Part shown: positions 22,553 through 33,746 of the stretch, piece after piece
Layout: each line of letters begins with the position of its first letter
Position numbering within the stretch: the stretch's first letter is position 1
Source: Lycium barbarum
Lineage: Eukaryota; Streptophyta; Magnoliopsida; Solanales; Solanaceae
Assembly: GCF_019175385.1 (NCBI RefSeq)
Contig: NC_083344.1
Span: 57,102,782 to 57,166,781, forward strand
DNA: 64,000 bases
Reading direction: 5' to 3'
The notes under the pieces: generated by a model
What the model was told of the DNA's origin: nothing
The model's input: the letters and a program-made list of their open reading frames with translations, nothing else
Database searches by the model: none
Program-made: the position numbers and the translations under genes

Positions 22553-25066
22553 CAGGATATCATCAATGAATACAATTACAAACATATCCAAGAATGGCCT
22601 GAATACCCGGTTCATCAAATCCATGAATACTGCGAGGGCATTAGTAAGCCCAAAAGACATAACCCTGAACTCGTAATGCCCATATCGGGTCCGGAAAGCT
22701 GTCTTGGGGATATCGGCCTCTCGTACTCGCACCTGGTGGTAACCGGATCGAAGATCTATCTTCGAAAAACACTTAGCGCCCTGCAGCTGATCAAACAAAT
22801 CATCAATCCTGGGGAGGGGGTATTTATTCTTTATAGTTACCTTATTCAGCTGCCGATAATCAATACACATACGCAGCGACCCGTCCTTCTTTCGCACAAA
22901 TAATACCGGGGCTCCCCAAGGCGAAGTACTGGGTCTGATGAAGCCCTTATCCAACAAATCTTTCAGCTGCTCCTTCAACTCCTTTAATTCTGCAGGCGCC
23001 ATTCTATACGGAGGAATAGAGATAGGCTGAGTGTCTGGGAGTAAGTCAATAGAGAAATCTATTTCCCGCTCTGGAGGAAGACCTGGAAGCTCGTCGGGGA
23101 AAACATCTGGAAACTCGTTAATCACGGGGACTGATTGAAGTGTCGGCGTCTCTGCGTCCAAGTCTTGCACCCGTACCAGATGATAGATATAACCCTTTCT
23201 AATCATTTTCTTTGCCTTAAGGTATGAAATAAACTTACCTTTCGGCGATGCTGTATTTCCAGCCCAATCTAAAACTGGCTCCCCGGGAAACTGGAAGCGA
23301 ACCACCTTATTCTGGCAGTCAACATTAGCATAACAGGAAGCTAGCCAGTCCATACCTATGATAACATCAAATTCAGTCATATCTAACTCTACCAGATCTG
23401 CCTTAGTATCACGGCCACATACAATCACAGAACAGTCTTTATAAACCTGTTTCGCTACAATAAAGTCCCCTATCGGTGTGGCTACCTCAAATGGCTCTAT
23501 AGGTTCAGACATAATACCAATTTTACCGGCAACAAGAGGTGAAATATATGATAAAGTCGAACCTGGATCAATTAATGCATACACAGACCGAGAGAAGACC
23601 AATAAAGTACCTGTAACGACATTAGGAGATGCCTCCTGATCCTGGCGGCTGGCCAAAGCATAAATGCTGTTCGAAGGACCGCTAATACCAGAAGCTCCAC
23701 CATGGCCTCTGCCGCGACCCGCTGGTGCCGAAATACCCTGCCCCGTAGGGCGCATAGCCACTGACGAAGATGAAGACCCAGCGGCTGATCCGGTAGGCTG
23801 CGCTGCACAACCCGAACTACCCTTATACGGGCAATCTCTCATAGAATGGCCCTGACGGCCACAAGAAAAGCATGCACCGGTGGCTCTGTAGCACTCTCCC
23901 GTATGGTATCTGCCGCAAAAAGAACACTGAACCCTGGGTGGCCTCATCTGACCAGAACCCCAATCTGTCCGCGAACCTGAAGCCCTGGAGCTCTGGCCTG
24001 CTCCTGAATACCCTGGGCTATCGAACCTGCGACCTGTAGGCTGGGGAGGCGCGCTCTGCGCTGGCTGAGATGAAAATCTGCTAGGCTGCTGCGGCTGTTG
24101 GGGCTGTCTGCCCCGAAAATCTCCAGATGACCTGGCCCTCTTGGGCTGTCTCCGATCCTGGCCCCTGTCAGGCTGGTGTCCTACTCTGCCCCGATCCTCC
24201 ATACCCTGGGCATGGGCCTGGATACGGGCAATGTCCATACCGGGCTGAGCAGCCAATACTAAGCAGCTATCAACAAAATACCGATCCAGCCCCATAATAT
24301 ATCTGTGCATCCGGTCCGCCATAGTAGCCACCACAGTAGGTGCATATCGGGCCAAGGAATCAAACTCCAAACTGTAGTCCCGGATACTGCGGCCCTTCTG
24401 CCTCAATAATAAGAATCTATCAGATCTGGCTCGTCGCAACTCTGGGGGCAGAAAATGTCCAAGAAATGCCTGAGAAAAATCGCCCCAAACTGCTGGAGGA
24501 GCGCCGTCCCCCCTGGATAGCCCCCATGACTCGTACCAGTTTGCCGCCACATCATATAACTGGTACGAAGCTAACGCGACTGACTCTGTCTCGGAAGCAT
24601 TAATCAAATCTAGAGTGCGTCGCATCTTCCTGATAAACTCCTCAGGATCCTCCTCGGGCTTTGTCCCGAAGAACTCTGGAGGGTTACAAGTCAAAAACTC
24701 ACGGGCTCTCGAACTATCACGCCTGACTGCCCGGTCACCTCCCAGTCCATGCCCCTGAACCTGCCCTGCCACAAGTCTCGTCAGCAACTGGACTGCCTCC
24801 CTCATAGACTGATCCTCAGTGCCTGGCCGTGGAGCTGGAGGCTCAGGTACTGGAACTGCGGGAGCTGGCGGTGGAGCCGCCCCCCGATCTGCGGCTGCGG
24901 CCGCCCCAATCTCCTCCACGAGTGGCGATGTAGACGAACCCTCTGTCTGGGGCAAAGTCCCCGGAGCAATATGTGCCTGGGCCCTGGTAATCCTCTGGAC
25001 TCGGCTAGTCTCTCCCAAGGCTGCTGACTTGGCCTTTTGGGCCGCTGTTGCCTTTTTTGGAGGCAT
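22535..25066 (-). CDS. A2 gag-protease-RT polyprotein, first part (ends by frameshift)
   Basis: The start is chosen at MPPKK (25064-25066), the family start also seen in A1; an in-frame ATG at 25078 is possible. Residue numbers run from MPPKK. There is a Pro/Ala-rich N-terminus (50-90), a gag core (about 130-275), a Gln/Arg/Ser-rich linker, a Cys-rich CX2CX3HX3C (381-392), the CCHC zinc knuckle [14 protein letters not shown] (399-412) and an RG-rich stretch. The aspartic protease has D500 in DPGST (Pro replaces the usual Ser/Thr). RT runs from about 694 with metal ligands D771, D835 and D836 (FIDD). An extra G soon after FIDD shifts the frame to an early stop. The usual NAPA motif reads NALA. 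Gag and protease themselves appear intact, so this copy might still supply capsid. Confidence 0.93.
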   Translation of the reverse strand: MPPKKATAAQKAKSAALGETSRVQRITRAQAHIAPGTLPQTEGSSTSPLVEEIGAAAAADRGAAPPPAPAVPVPEPPAPRPGTEDQSMREAVQLLTRLVAGQVQGHGLGGDRAVRRDSSRAREFLTCNPPEFFGTKPEEDPEEFIRKMRRTLDLINASETESVALASYQLYDVAANWYESWGLSRGDGAPPAVWGDFSQAFLGHFLPPELRRARSDRFLLLRQKGRSIRDYSLEFDSLARYAPTVVATMADRMHRYIMGLDRYFVDSCLVLAAQPGMDIARIQAHAQGMEDRGRVGHQPDRGQDRRQPKRARSSGDFRGRQPQQPQQPSRFSSQPAQSAPPQPTGRRFDSPGYSGAGQSSRASGSRTDWGSGQMRPPRVQCSFCGRYHTGECYRATGACFSCGRQGHSMRDCPYKGSSGCAAQPTGSAAGSSSSSVAMRPTGQGISAPAGRGRGHGGASGISGPSNSIYALASRQDQEASPNVVTGTLLVFSRSVYALIDPGSTLSYISPLVAGKIGIMSEPIEPFEVATPIGDFIVAKQVYKDCSVIVCGRDTKADLVELDMTEFDVIIGMDWLASCYANVDCQNKVVRFQFPGEPVLDWAGNTASPKGKFISYLKAKKMIRKGYIYHLVRVQDLDAETPTLQSVPVINEFPDVFPDELPGLPPEREIDFSIDLLPDTQPISIPPYRMAPAELKELKEQLKDLLDKGFIRPSTSPWGAPVLFVRKKDGSLRMCIDYRQLNKVTIKNKYPLPRIDDLFDQLQGAKCFSKIDLRSGYHQVRVREADIPKTAFRTRYGHYEFRVMSFGLTNALAVFMDLMNRVFRPFLDMFVIVFIDDILGLFSV

Positions 25067-25269
25067 ATCTGCAAACATAGCCACTCGTTAGGGAGGGGTC
25101 ATCCTGATAACACAGCTCTATCGCACGATCTAAGACAGAAAGAAGGGTAGTATCCTTAATGCCTTGTAGCCTCCTGTTTATAGGCGTGGTGCACAACACA
25201 CCGATAAACAAGACTCTACTAGACACGGTCTGTGGACATTCCGAGGACGAACTGCTCTGATACCACTTT
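25067..25269 (-). other. A2 leader and primer-binding site
   Basis: The primer-binding site at 25254-25265 reads TGGTATCAGAGC in sense, a perfect 12-nt match to the initiator tRNA-Met complement, 4 nt from the LTR. The leader carries the shared GATCGTGCGATAGAG block. Confidence 0.95.
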
Positions 25270-28248
25270 TGTCACGACCCAACTCCGTGGGCCGCGACCA
25301 GTGCCCTAGCTGGGCACCTATACGTACCCGATACCCAATTTAGCATATTATCAAAATAATGTAATATAATAGCAACATTAGTGGATGCTACAGAATTTAG
25401 CAGAAAAGCAGACTTGGTACACAGAAGCCGATAAGGCTGTCATATGTACAGAACCCACACAGATGTATCCACAGACCTCTACAGAACATATCATAATCAT
25501 AAGACGGGACAGGGCCCCGTCATACCCTGAACAAAGTACATATCCAGATAGCAGTGACAGACTGTACCAAAAGATGGGCTCTGTAGAAGAGAGCGCCCCA
25601 AAATAGCAGAAATGGGATCCTAAACGTGCGGATCAGCAAACCTGTCGTCTGTACCTGCGCGGCATGAAAACGCAGCCCCCGAAGAAAGGGGGTCAGTACG
25701 AAATATGTACTGAATATGTAAAGCGGAATCACAGAAGTCAAATCATAATGATTACAGAAAATGGGTACAAAATCCAGAGTGTCAAATGCATATTTCCAAA
25801 TCAGACAGAATGTGTACAGAAACATATGTCATATCATATCCGATCCCTGCCACGGGGCTCGGCAGACAGAACGTGGTCACCCTCCCGACACTGGTGCCAC
25901 AATACAGAGGAATCAGAAAAGGGGCGTGGCCCCGTATCATATAATATCATATCAAAATGGCCATAACAGATCAGATCAGAATAGGCGGACATGGCACATC
26001 ATACTCCACAGACCCATGTACGCGTATACCTGCCCCCTCACATCGGGACGCGGCGAACAATGCAGAGAATTACGCTTGACAACATATCCTGGCCCGGGCT
26101 CAGTGTGGGAAACATTGGGACATCCACGAATGGAGTAGTGAGAGACTAATGCAATTTAAAAATATCATAAGTATTTTCAAAGACTCGATGAGGCGTAGCA
26201 AAGACAAACAAATCAAATGGAGTCGGACGGAATCAGAATTATCACAATTCGGATATCATAATAATTTACAGAAATATAACTTTACTGAAGTCATTCCGAG
26301 TGTCAAAATAATTTATAAGATTTAATAGAATATTTAATATAATATTCGTTAAGCGATTAATAGGGTAATTAAAACATTTCTTTCAAAAATCGCTTAAAAA
26401 GGAAGCTTTAGCATATTAGGGGCAAAACCGTAAATAGTGGGCCCGCCTCGGGACAAACAAGGCGGCGGGCTCAAACTGTGCCCTCTAAGCACATAGTGTC
26501 ACCTAAAGAGGTTATACAGACATTCTATGACTTTCTGAATAATTTAGAGCAAGTTTTCATAATTTCAGAAAAAGCATATCAAAGAGGTTCAATTCTACTG
26601 AAGGAAAAACTGAGATTTTGTCTTGCGGAATCCGAGGGCCAAGAGGTCCTTCGAGGCCTGGATCCGACCCTAATACACTAAGGGCATGCCAAGGGAAGAA
26701 TTGGGTTTGCTTTACATACCTTTCGCGCTCCTTAAGCCTTTCCAAACTCACTTCCCGTTTCGTCGAAAAACTGCAATTGGTCAAGTTTACCAATTGTGAA
26801 TTATTAATGCCATTATTTCAACTTTAAGCATATTTGGCTACCGAAATTTCGGCAGCACTTCCCCTATACATATGACACCCCGAGAATTCAACTCGGCTAT
26901 AAATCATCAACAACAACCCAAACGACAACAACAATATCAACAATGAACATTAAAAACACAAATATCCTTCAACTAGTCATTTTTCTCACAAGTTGACATA
27001 ATCTTCAATTCAACCCAACTTTCAACTAAGATCAATAATTTCATATTCAACAACCATCATGATCATCACCATATAGTTCTAGAAACATTTCATATCGTTT
27101 TCCTTAAGATATACACTCGATATACATGATATACAATCTTCCGCCAAAATCATAACTTATGCAAAACATCAAATCTTTGGCATACAACTTCATAACAAGT
27201 TTCCAACTTCCAAATTCATCAATGGTCATCACAACTAACAACCAAACAACTTCATTTCCTTAATGTCGGAAAAATCATACTAAAACGACATAAGTTTCTA
27301 CATTCCAATTCAATACAAACTTATATCATTCTAACTTCATTTACATATCAAGCATTACAACAACACTCCAATACTCTAAACAAACTTAATCAATTCCCTT
27401 CCATAGCCAACATACCACACGACCATATGCTTATTTTTCAATATCAACTAAATTCATCCAACTTTCAATTCCCATATGCATTTCATCACAATCATAACTA
27501 GAATATAACATAATTTCAATACAATTTGGCTATACAACATGCATATACACACGGCTACAAGACATATACCAAACCCACATCGCAAACTTCCATTTCTTCA
27601 TACAATCAACACATTTCCATAAACTACAACACAATCAAAACTTCATAACACAAATAAAAGGTAGAAATTCTTACCTTTTCTTCAAGTTTTCTTCACTTGG
27701 ATATATGATCACTTTGGTGAATTTGATGCTCCCCACTCCAATCCAACTATACCAAGTTACAAAGGAACCTTATCTTAGTAGGAAAACCACAAGACATGAA
27801 TTTTTGGAACAATATTTTTGAGGGCTAAATTTTCAAGCCAAGGCCGAGAGCCTCACTTTCTCTCCTTCTATTTTTTTGTTCTTGCTTGCTCTAATTGATC
27901 CTTATCATAAGTCTTCAATTATATAAGTATTGAAGTGCTTGGTCACATGACCAAGCACATGACCCATAAAATGGGCTTGGACCTAGCCAAAGTGGCCGGC
28001 CAAGCACCCCATTTTGGGCCTCACATTGCTTCAATTTTTTTGAGCCCAATACTTATGGATCACATTTTGTAATTCCCGAAACTAATTTCCAAAATTCCAA
28101 AATTACCCTTAACCTTGTCCCACACTTTCATGACTCTATTCTTTCATGCATAACTCCTATGTTCAACAAAATATCAAATTGATCTTATATCTCAAGAATC
28201 CAATATAATTCAAGTCTTTCCAAACGTGTGAAAACACGGGATATAACA
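25270..28248 (-). repeat. A2 5' LTR (2979 bp)
   Basis: Near-identical to the 3' LTR at 17070-20070. It lacks 22 bp near 25443 and has about eight single-base differences. It ends against the right TSD TAAGC at 28249-28253. Confidence 0.97.
27913..27958 (-). promoter_or_regulatory. A2 5' LTR core promoter with inverted repeats
   Basis: In sense a TATA-like CTTATATAA (27927-27919) sits in the loop of a 7-bp inverted repeat (CTTCAAT at 27913-27919, ATTGAAG at 27929-27935). Directly upstream is a near-perfect palindrome with 11-bp arms GTGCTTGGTCA and TGACCAAGCAC and a 2-nt spacer (27935-27958). Promoter function is inferred from position and the TATA-like box. Confidence 0.6.
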
Positions 28249-28253
28249 TAAGC

Positions 28254-30019
28254 ATTATGACTCACCATGAAGGAATTTGCATATAAGGTGAGTGTAGTCA
28301 ATGAACAACATCAATGGATCATAATATGGATCATTAGCCTTGTAGAACCATAATATTATAGGCCTTATAATCTTTAGACTTAGACTCATCATCATTATTA
28401 TCACATTCGTAACATACCTCTTATCTTATCCGATATGGATATTCATGAACATAGGCTCTTAGTTTTCCGGAAGGTAGGAGAGTCATGGAGAGGTAAGGAA
28501 AATAATATCATAGGAATCATATAAGGATTATTAGCTTCGTAGGAATATCATATCATGAGCTTTATGACTTCTAGACTTAGATTCATCATCGGTATTGTCA
28601 TGTTCGTAACGTATCTCTTTTCTTTATCTCATATGAAGTTCTTTATACTCGTGGATTCATAGTTCCCAATATGTAGGAAAATCATGGAGAGATAGGAGGA
28701 TTCATACCATAAGATTCATGCCTTAGAAAGAAAGGACTAGCCTTACATACCTCTTTCGTTTAACAATTTCCATCGCTTGATTGATCTCCTTCAATGCTCA
28801 CGTTTCTACCTTCAAGAGAATTCGCATTCACATTAGGTAATCGATTATATGAACGTGCTTACTAAAGCTAGAGAAAATTTGGAAGCATTTCCTTTATTTA
28901 TACAACCTTTCCCATATCGTATATCAACTCCCAAACATTCATAATAACGTTCACAATATCATAACCACCAATCGTCATTCATCTACATTACCCTTATTTC
29001 AAAATACCACTTCAATTCATCCATAATCATGGTCATAGTATACTAGTATGTTTTCTCACATATAATGCTTATCCCATGTCCTTAATATCATTTATAACAA
29101 AAACATATCACAACACATCAATAATCATGACTCAATTCAATTTATCACTCAAAATGACACTATTCACACTTTCATGACCCATTTTCTATATCCTTCTACA
29201 ATCCAAGTGTTTCAACTTTCAAATACCTTAAACAACATGTAAATACCATAAAACTTACCTTAGATGGTGTAGGAATGAACCTTGGGTGGAAACTCCTCAC
29301 TTGAGCAAAACCCTAGTTTCACCTTCCCTTGGATTCCTTGTCTTGGATGAACTTTAATGAGTTTCTTACACTTGATTCACTTGGTTTGATGTAATTGATC
29401 ACAAATACTCCTTGAATTCTTGTTGGAGAAGTGTAGAGAGATGTTTTAGAGAGAAGGGGTGTGAAGGAAAATGAAATGAAATGAACTTGGATCCCTTTAT
29501 TAATACACCAAATCTGTCCCGTCCCATTTATACGGACACACATACGGTCCGTACAATTTATACGGTCCATATGTGTGACCGTACAATGGTTCAAGTGAAC
29601 GCTTCCCATCTTGGCTAAATATACGGCCATACCTACGGTCCGTATCTTTTGTACGGTCCGTATAATGGACCGTACAATCCACAGTTTTCCAAAAATCATT
29701 TTCGTCGACTCGTTTGATCTCCAATCCTTATGGAACCTTCTTGACACTTGTTTATCACTTCATTAACAATCTAGGGGACGTTATAACTCTTCTAGAAAGC
29801 ATCATTAAGGCATCGTTAATTCGTTATTCGTAAATCCTTTCCGAGACATCTCGTATGTCTTGCCTCCTCTTAGCAACTTTCTTCTCTTACTTCGAATGTC
29901 TTTGAAATCTCATTTAGAATCGTCAAATGTTATTTCTAACTTATCAAAACATCGCATACGTCGCGCCTTTCGTCATTCTATCCACTGTACTTGAACGGAA
30001 ATTTTTTTGAGGTGTAACA
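28254..30019 (-). repeat. D 5' LTR, 5' segment
   Basis: This is the continuation of D's LTR beyond A2. It starts TGTTACACCTCAAAA in sense at 30019. With the other segment it restores continuous homology to the G LTR across the TAAGC duplication. No gene is seen. Confidence 0.9.
29491..29690 (-). promoter_or_regulatory. D LTR promoter: palindrome cluster and TATA-like box
   Basis: ATACGGTCCGTA-type palindromes repeat at about 29525-29685, directly upstream in sense of TATTAATAAAGGGATCC (29506-29490). The same layout is seen in B and G. Confidence 0.6.
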
Positions 30020-30267
30020 AATACGGACCATATCTCACTTATACGACCCATATACCATATTTTTCAAAAACAACTTTTGACGAACTTTCCAACTTCGATT
30101 CACTTATTCTCCAATCCTTCCGTAACTCACCAAACATGAATATAAGCGACTTATAAACACAAGTTAAGCATGTCCAACCTCATATATCCTTGAAACAAAT
30201 CCTGGTGTCGAAAACTAAGACACCAACGTACTACGAATCTCAATGCACAAAACTAAAATGTGCAACA
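30020..30267 (-). repeat. E 3' LTR, 5' edge only
   Basis: In sense the LTR starts TGTTGCACATTTTAG at 30267, right after the polypurine tract, and is cut by D at 30019. It contains ATACGGACC and TATACGACCC motifs like other LTRs here. Confidence 0.82.
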
Positions 30268-30302
30268 TCCATCTCCCTTAAAAACATTCATCCTCGAATG
30301 TT
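30268..30302 (-). promoter_or_regulatory. E polypurine tract and conserved hairpin
   Basis: In sense: AACATTCG, loop AGGA, TGAATGTT (30302-30283). The stem is kept with one G-U pair where the others have G-C. AAGGGAGATGGA then leads into the LTR. Spacing is 15 nt. Confidence 0.8.
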
Positions 30303-30364
30303 AACTTCCAAGAATTCTACATAAATTTTGGTAGAGTCTCCCTTGTAACTATACCACTACTAAC

Positions 30365-30469
30365 CTGCCACACAGTAACCCAAACCATACAATGCCACAC
30401 AAGGCCACAAAAAGCAATAACAAAATGGCCCCACACGACCAATAAGAGTAGTTGATAAATAATACATAC
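30365..30469 (-). other. Putative 3' UTR intron of E (105 nt)
   Basis: In sense CTTCAG then GTATGT (donor-like) ends TGTGTGGCAG before GTT (acceptor-like). TTGGTCGTGTGGGGCC and CCTTGTGTGGC lie inside. The pol stop TGA is about 10 nt upstream of the donor once F1 is removed. It is the same length and layout as in B. Confidence 0.5.
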
Positions 30470-30475
30470 CTGAAG

Positions 30476-31115
30476 TGATACAAGACTAACTCCATCGAGC
30501 TTCATGAAGATGGAGTCTTTGAAGATCATGGGAGGTCCACATAGGATGGCCTTGAAGATATGGGAGATAGCTTGGATGGAAGGCTTTAAGAACGTCACAT
30601 TCAAGATATGGAAGATAGCTTATGAGGCTATTTGGAGAAGGAGGCTTTGCATACAAAAGGGGCTAGTACTTAAATGCAAGCCTTTAGAAGTTTTACTTCC
30701 ATGGAACACATCCAAACAAGTCCCTTACTTCATTAAGGGCATAATTGTAATAATGTAGTGTCTTCTTTATTTCATTAGTATAAATAGCTATTATTTTTAT
30801 TTCATATGGGAGCTTTGATGAATGAATGAATATTTTGAGTGTTTTAGGGTTATCTCTAGAGAGAGAAAATTGTGAGAGGCCTTTGGTAGGCTCTTGTTGA
30901 ATCTTGTATTGTTGAGAGGTTGGTTGCTTGGGAATTCAATTCCCTTGAGGTCAACTTAAGAATTTGGTGTTTCTTTTGATGATAATTTAGAGGTCTTAGT
31001 TTTATATAACTTTGGTTGCTAAATTGAATCTTAAGTTGTGTCAAATTATCTATCTTTTCTTTTCGTTTTGTTTGTCTCCTTAATTTCTCGTTTCCGCGTA
31101 TCCGTTATTGTATCA
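30476..31115 (+). repeat. F1 5' LTR (640 bp)
   Basis: TGATACAAGACT to TTATTGTATCA. It carries a bulged inverted repeat at 30482-30519 (AAGACT...CCATC with GATGGAGTCTT, around the palindrome CTTCATGAAG) and a strong TATA box TATAAATAG at 30779-30787. The primer-binding site TGGTGTCAGAGC (31118-31129) follows 2 nt after the LTR and has one mismatch to the initiator tRNA-Met complement. Confidence 0.94.
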
Positions 31116-31129
31116 ATTGGTGTCAGAGC

Positions 31130-32750
31130 TTAGCTTAGGTTTGTTCCAACAAATCTATTCTTGGGTTTTGATTCAATTCGAAAAAAAATCCTAGCAAAAC
31201 CCCAAATTTTTTTTGTTTCTTTTGTTCTTTTGTTATTAGATTCTTGTTCCTTAGTATGTTAGGGTTTCAAATCTTCAAATTTCGTGTCAATCGGGCCAAT
31301 ATTGAAGAATCCACCATTTTTTAGTTGAAGCTTTTAAAAAAACTTGAAGTTGATTTGGGTGAAATTGGGACTTGAAACTTATTGTGCTTTGTTCTACAAG
31401 TCTTGGGGAGTCTAAATATGAAAATTGAAGGAAAAACAAGTCGATTTGAAGGCAGTTGGAAATTTGAAATTGTTGGTGTTCTTGAAGATCTTCAAATCTT
31501 CATAGGGAAGTAGACTCTCCAAAAGGGCATTTAATCCCAAATTTCAAGTCAAGATTTGGGGAAAAGTGTTTTCTACCCCAAAAGGGTAAATACTAGGTTG
31601 AGTGGGCCCAGAAACATCATCAGATCCAAGAAATTCGGTCCAAATTTCGAGAAGATCGAGTTCAACCCGAAAATCACTGTAGCTGGAAAATTGAAAATTA
31701 CGGGCCGTAATTCACATTACGGACCGTAATCTGGGGTCGTAAACTTGGATCTTGAAATTGGAAGGATTACACTGCTCACTGGAATTTGGCAACCTCGTTA
31801 AATATGGACCGTAAACCCAAAATACGGACTTTAAACACAAAATATGGACTGTAAACCCAAAATATGGACCGTAAACCACAATACAGACCGTATTCCCCAA
31901 CCGTATAAAAGGACCAAGGATTGGAGCATTCTGCCTAGGAAAGACATCGTTAAATACGTAAATCACAATACAGCCCGTATCTTGTGGGTCATAAAAGGCA
32001 AGGAACATTCTGTTTTGGGTATCACTAAATATGGACACGAAATACGGACCGTAAACCACAATACGGACTGTATTTTGTCAAGCTCAAATCGTATACTCAA
32101 GGTACCTTTTCAAGTCCAAATTTCATTTCATCCCACCTCCATTTCTCAAAAATTTCTTGATCCTTAGTTGATGGTCTTGTGTCCCTAATCCTTTGGTAGG
32201 GATCAAGAAAAAAAAAAGTATAGAAATTTTAAAATTTTCATTATTTCAAATTGATACCTTGGATCATTTGGGACTTCAAGACCACGTTTTCAAGTTATCA
32301 CCTACCCGAGCCAGAAAGTTGATTTATTTCCCGATTTTAGCATTTCGTTTTCTTTGGTCTCTCAACTAGTAGCCATCTAGTAGTTGTTCCTACTTGTGTT
32401 TACTAGTTCTTGTGTCCGCATTTCTTTTGTGCTAATTTCTTTCATGCTTTTCTTCATTTTTGCTTCGTTGTTAATTTCTTGGTTCAAGTCTATTAGATTG
32501 AATTGAGTCGTCCGTCTTTCTTCGAGTCTAACAAGAATCCATTCCGACCTCAAGTAACAATTGTGCACCTTGCAAGTAACCGAATCCAATCGAGAATCAA
32601 CATCGACCAATCCATTTGAGTGGTAAAAGGCAAGAGTGTGTGAGTTCATTTGAGTGTTGCTAGCCGAGCACAAACGAGTGTAAACACGAGTGTGGTGAGG
32701 TTTATTTACTACTAACGTGTTTGCTAAGTGTTCTTTGCTGGTACTTCTCC
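31130..32750 (+). other. F1 leader with palindrome cluster
   Basis: About 1.6 kb without a convincing gene. At 31696-32080 lies a cluster of ACGGNCCGTAA-type palindromes (for example TTACGGACCGTAA near 31718) like those in the B, D and G LTRs, but here inside the transcribed leader. It may be a captured piece of such an LTR. Confidence 0.75.
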
Positions 32751-33149
32751 ATGGATTCCGATTCATGTGGTGGCGATTATGATTGTTATAATAATGATGG
32801 TTGTAGTTATGAAGGGGAGGACTATGGGAGCTATCAAGGGTGTGACGATAGGGAATATGAGGGTTATATGGGGAATGGTGATCATGAGGAAGCACGGGGA
32901 AAGAATTACCATTTTGAAGGAGAATATGAAGAAAGTGGTACTCATGTGTCTCATGAGGAAGATGGGGATGAAGAAGAACCTTGTTATGATTCATATAGTA
33001 AAGATAATGAAGCTGAAAATTCTTGTGCTATACATCATGAAGATGAAGACGACTCGAGTACTTACTGTCCAAAGCAAAGAGGCATGAGTGGGAATGTGAG
33101 TACTAGTTGGAGTCGTCCTATGCAAAGGAAGGTGGTTCTAAAGAGGTGA
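32751..33149 (+). CDS. F1 ORF1: acidic Tyr/Asp/Glu-rich protein (132 aa), unknown
   Basis: The start is the ATG at 32751 (MDSDSCGGDYDCYNND). The protein is strongly acidic and rich in Gly, Tyr, Asp, Glu and His, with clusters such as EEDGDEEEPCYD. No zinc knuckle or gag core is recognisable. By position it could be a diverged or truncated gag. It stops two bases before the protease remnant begins in another frame. The function is unknown to me. Confidence 0.5.
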   Translation: MDSDSCGGDYDCYNNDGCSYEGEDYGSYQGCDDREYEGYMGNGDHEEARGKNYHFEGEYEESGTHVSHEEDGDEEEPCYDSYSKDNEAENSCAIHHEDEDDSSTYCPKQRGMSGNVSTSWSRPMQRKVVLKR

Positions 33150-33150
33150 T

Positions 33151-33738
33151 TCATGGAGACCAAGGTAAACCTTTGTGGTAGAGAGGGAACCCTTGTGCTT
33201 GATGACGATTGTTACACCAATTTCATCACCCCTCGTATGGTTGAAGAGTTAGCCACCTTGTGTGAATAGGCGAAATCCTTATTATGATGAGGGTATTGGG
33301 TTGATAAGAGAGTGATGGTATTCATTTCACTTGGTGAATACAAAGAGGAGGTTTGGTGTGATGTGCTTCCAATGGATAATTGTCATGTATGTTTAGGAGT
33401 CCCTTGGTTCCAAAAGCATGGAATTCCACATGAACAAGATTGGCATTGATTTGTAGTGGACAAGAAAGGAAAATTTCTCTTTCCATGCATACTTACTAGG
33501 AAGAGTCCAAGTGCAAAAGTGCGAGATACCCATGTGAAATGGCCTACCTTGGCTAGGGAAGCTAGTGGAGAAGAATATGAGAAATGGTAGTCCATAATAG
33601 ATGAAATCTTCGCTAGATACAACTATTCACAAGAAATGAAGATGGACTTAGCCGTTCAAACTTTTGACTCAAAGCTTGTCAAATATTGGGAGTATGTGAA
33701 ATGTTGTGGGAGACAAGTGAGGAGTCCCATCAAGACTT
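33151..33738 (+). pseudogene. F1 retroviral-type aspartic protease remnant
   Basis: Reading METKVNLCGREGTLVLDDDCYTNFITPRMVEELATLC, then RVMVFISLGEYKEEVWCDVLPMDNCHVCLGVPWFQKHG, it matches the protease region of Ty3/gypsy polyproteins. The active-site triplet is DDD instead of D-S/T-G. There are stops after TLC (about 33267), soon after that (33283-33288), after the QDWH stretch (33447-33449), near 33588 and at the end. Confidence 0.75.
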
Positions 33739-33746
33739 GAGAGGAC

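Larger units (their letters stand above)
17070..28248 (-). mobile_element. Element A2: complete, very young Ty3/gypsy chromovirus
   Basis: This is an 11.2-kb minus-strand element with LTRs at 25270-28248 (5') and 17070-20070 (3'), flanked by the 5-bp duplication TAAGC (17065-17069 and 28249-28253). The two LTRs differ by about eight substitutions that I could count, plus one 22-bp deletion in the 5' LTR (near 25443). That is well under 1% divergence, so insertion was recent. It contains gag, protease, RT, RNase H, integrase and a chromodomain-like tail in that order. It splits the 5' LTR of D. A single-base insertion in RT makes it non-autonomous. Confidence 0.97.
13604..30019 (-). mobile_element. 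Element D: LTR retrotransposon interrupted by A2 (and C)
   Basis: D is a minus-strand element. Its 5' LTR is split by A2 into 15562-17069 and 28254-30019 (3274 bp together). Its leader and part of its internal region run left to 13604, where C is inserted. The LTR belongs to the same family as G. D is itself inserted in the 3' LTR of E; AATAC (30020-30024) is the expected right TSD. No gag or pol is visible in the roughly 1.8 kb of internal sequence in the window, so D may be a non-autonomous form. Confidence 0.85.

Noticed and set aside
22535..22575. The overlap of the two long A2 frames as a programmed ribosomal frameshift
   Set aside because: The shift lies inside the RT palm just after FIDD, not between gag and pol. 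A1 reads through the same place in one frame with one G fewer. A simple insertion explains it.
32377..32994. A 205-codon minus-strand ORF rich in His and Asn
   Set aside because: It is the antisense of the acidic F1 ORF1 region; its composition follows from the GAT/GAA codons on the other strand.
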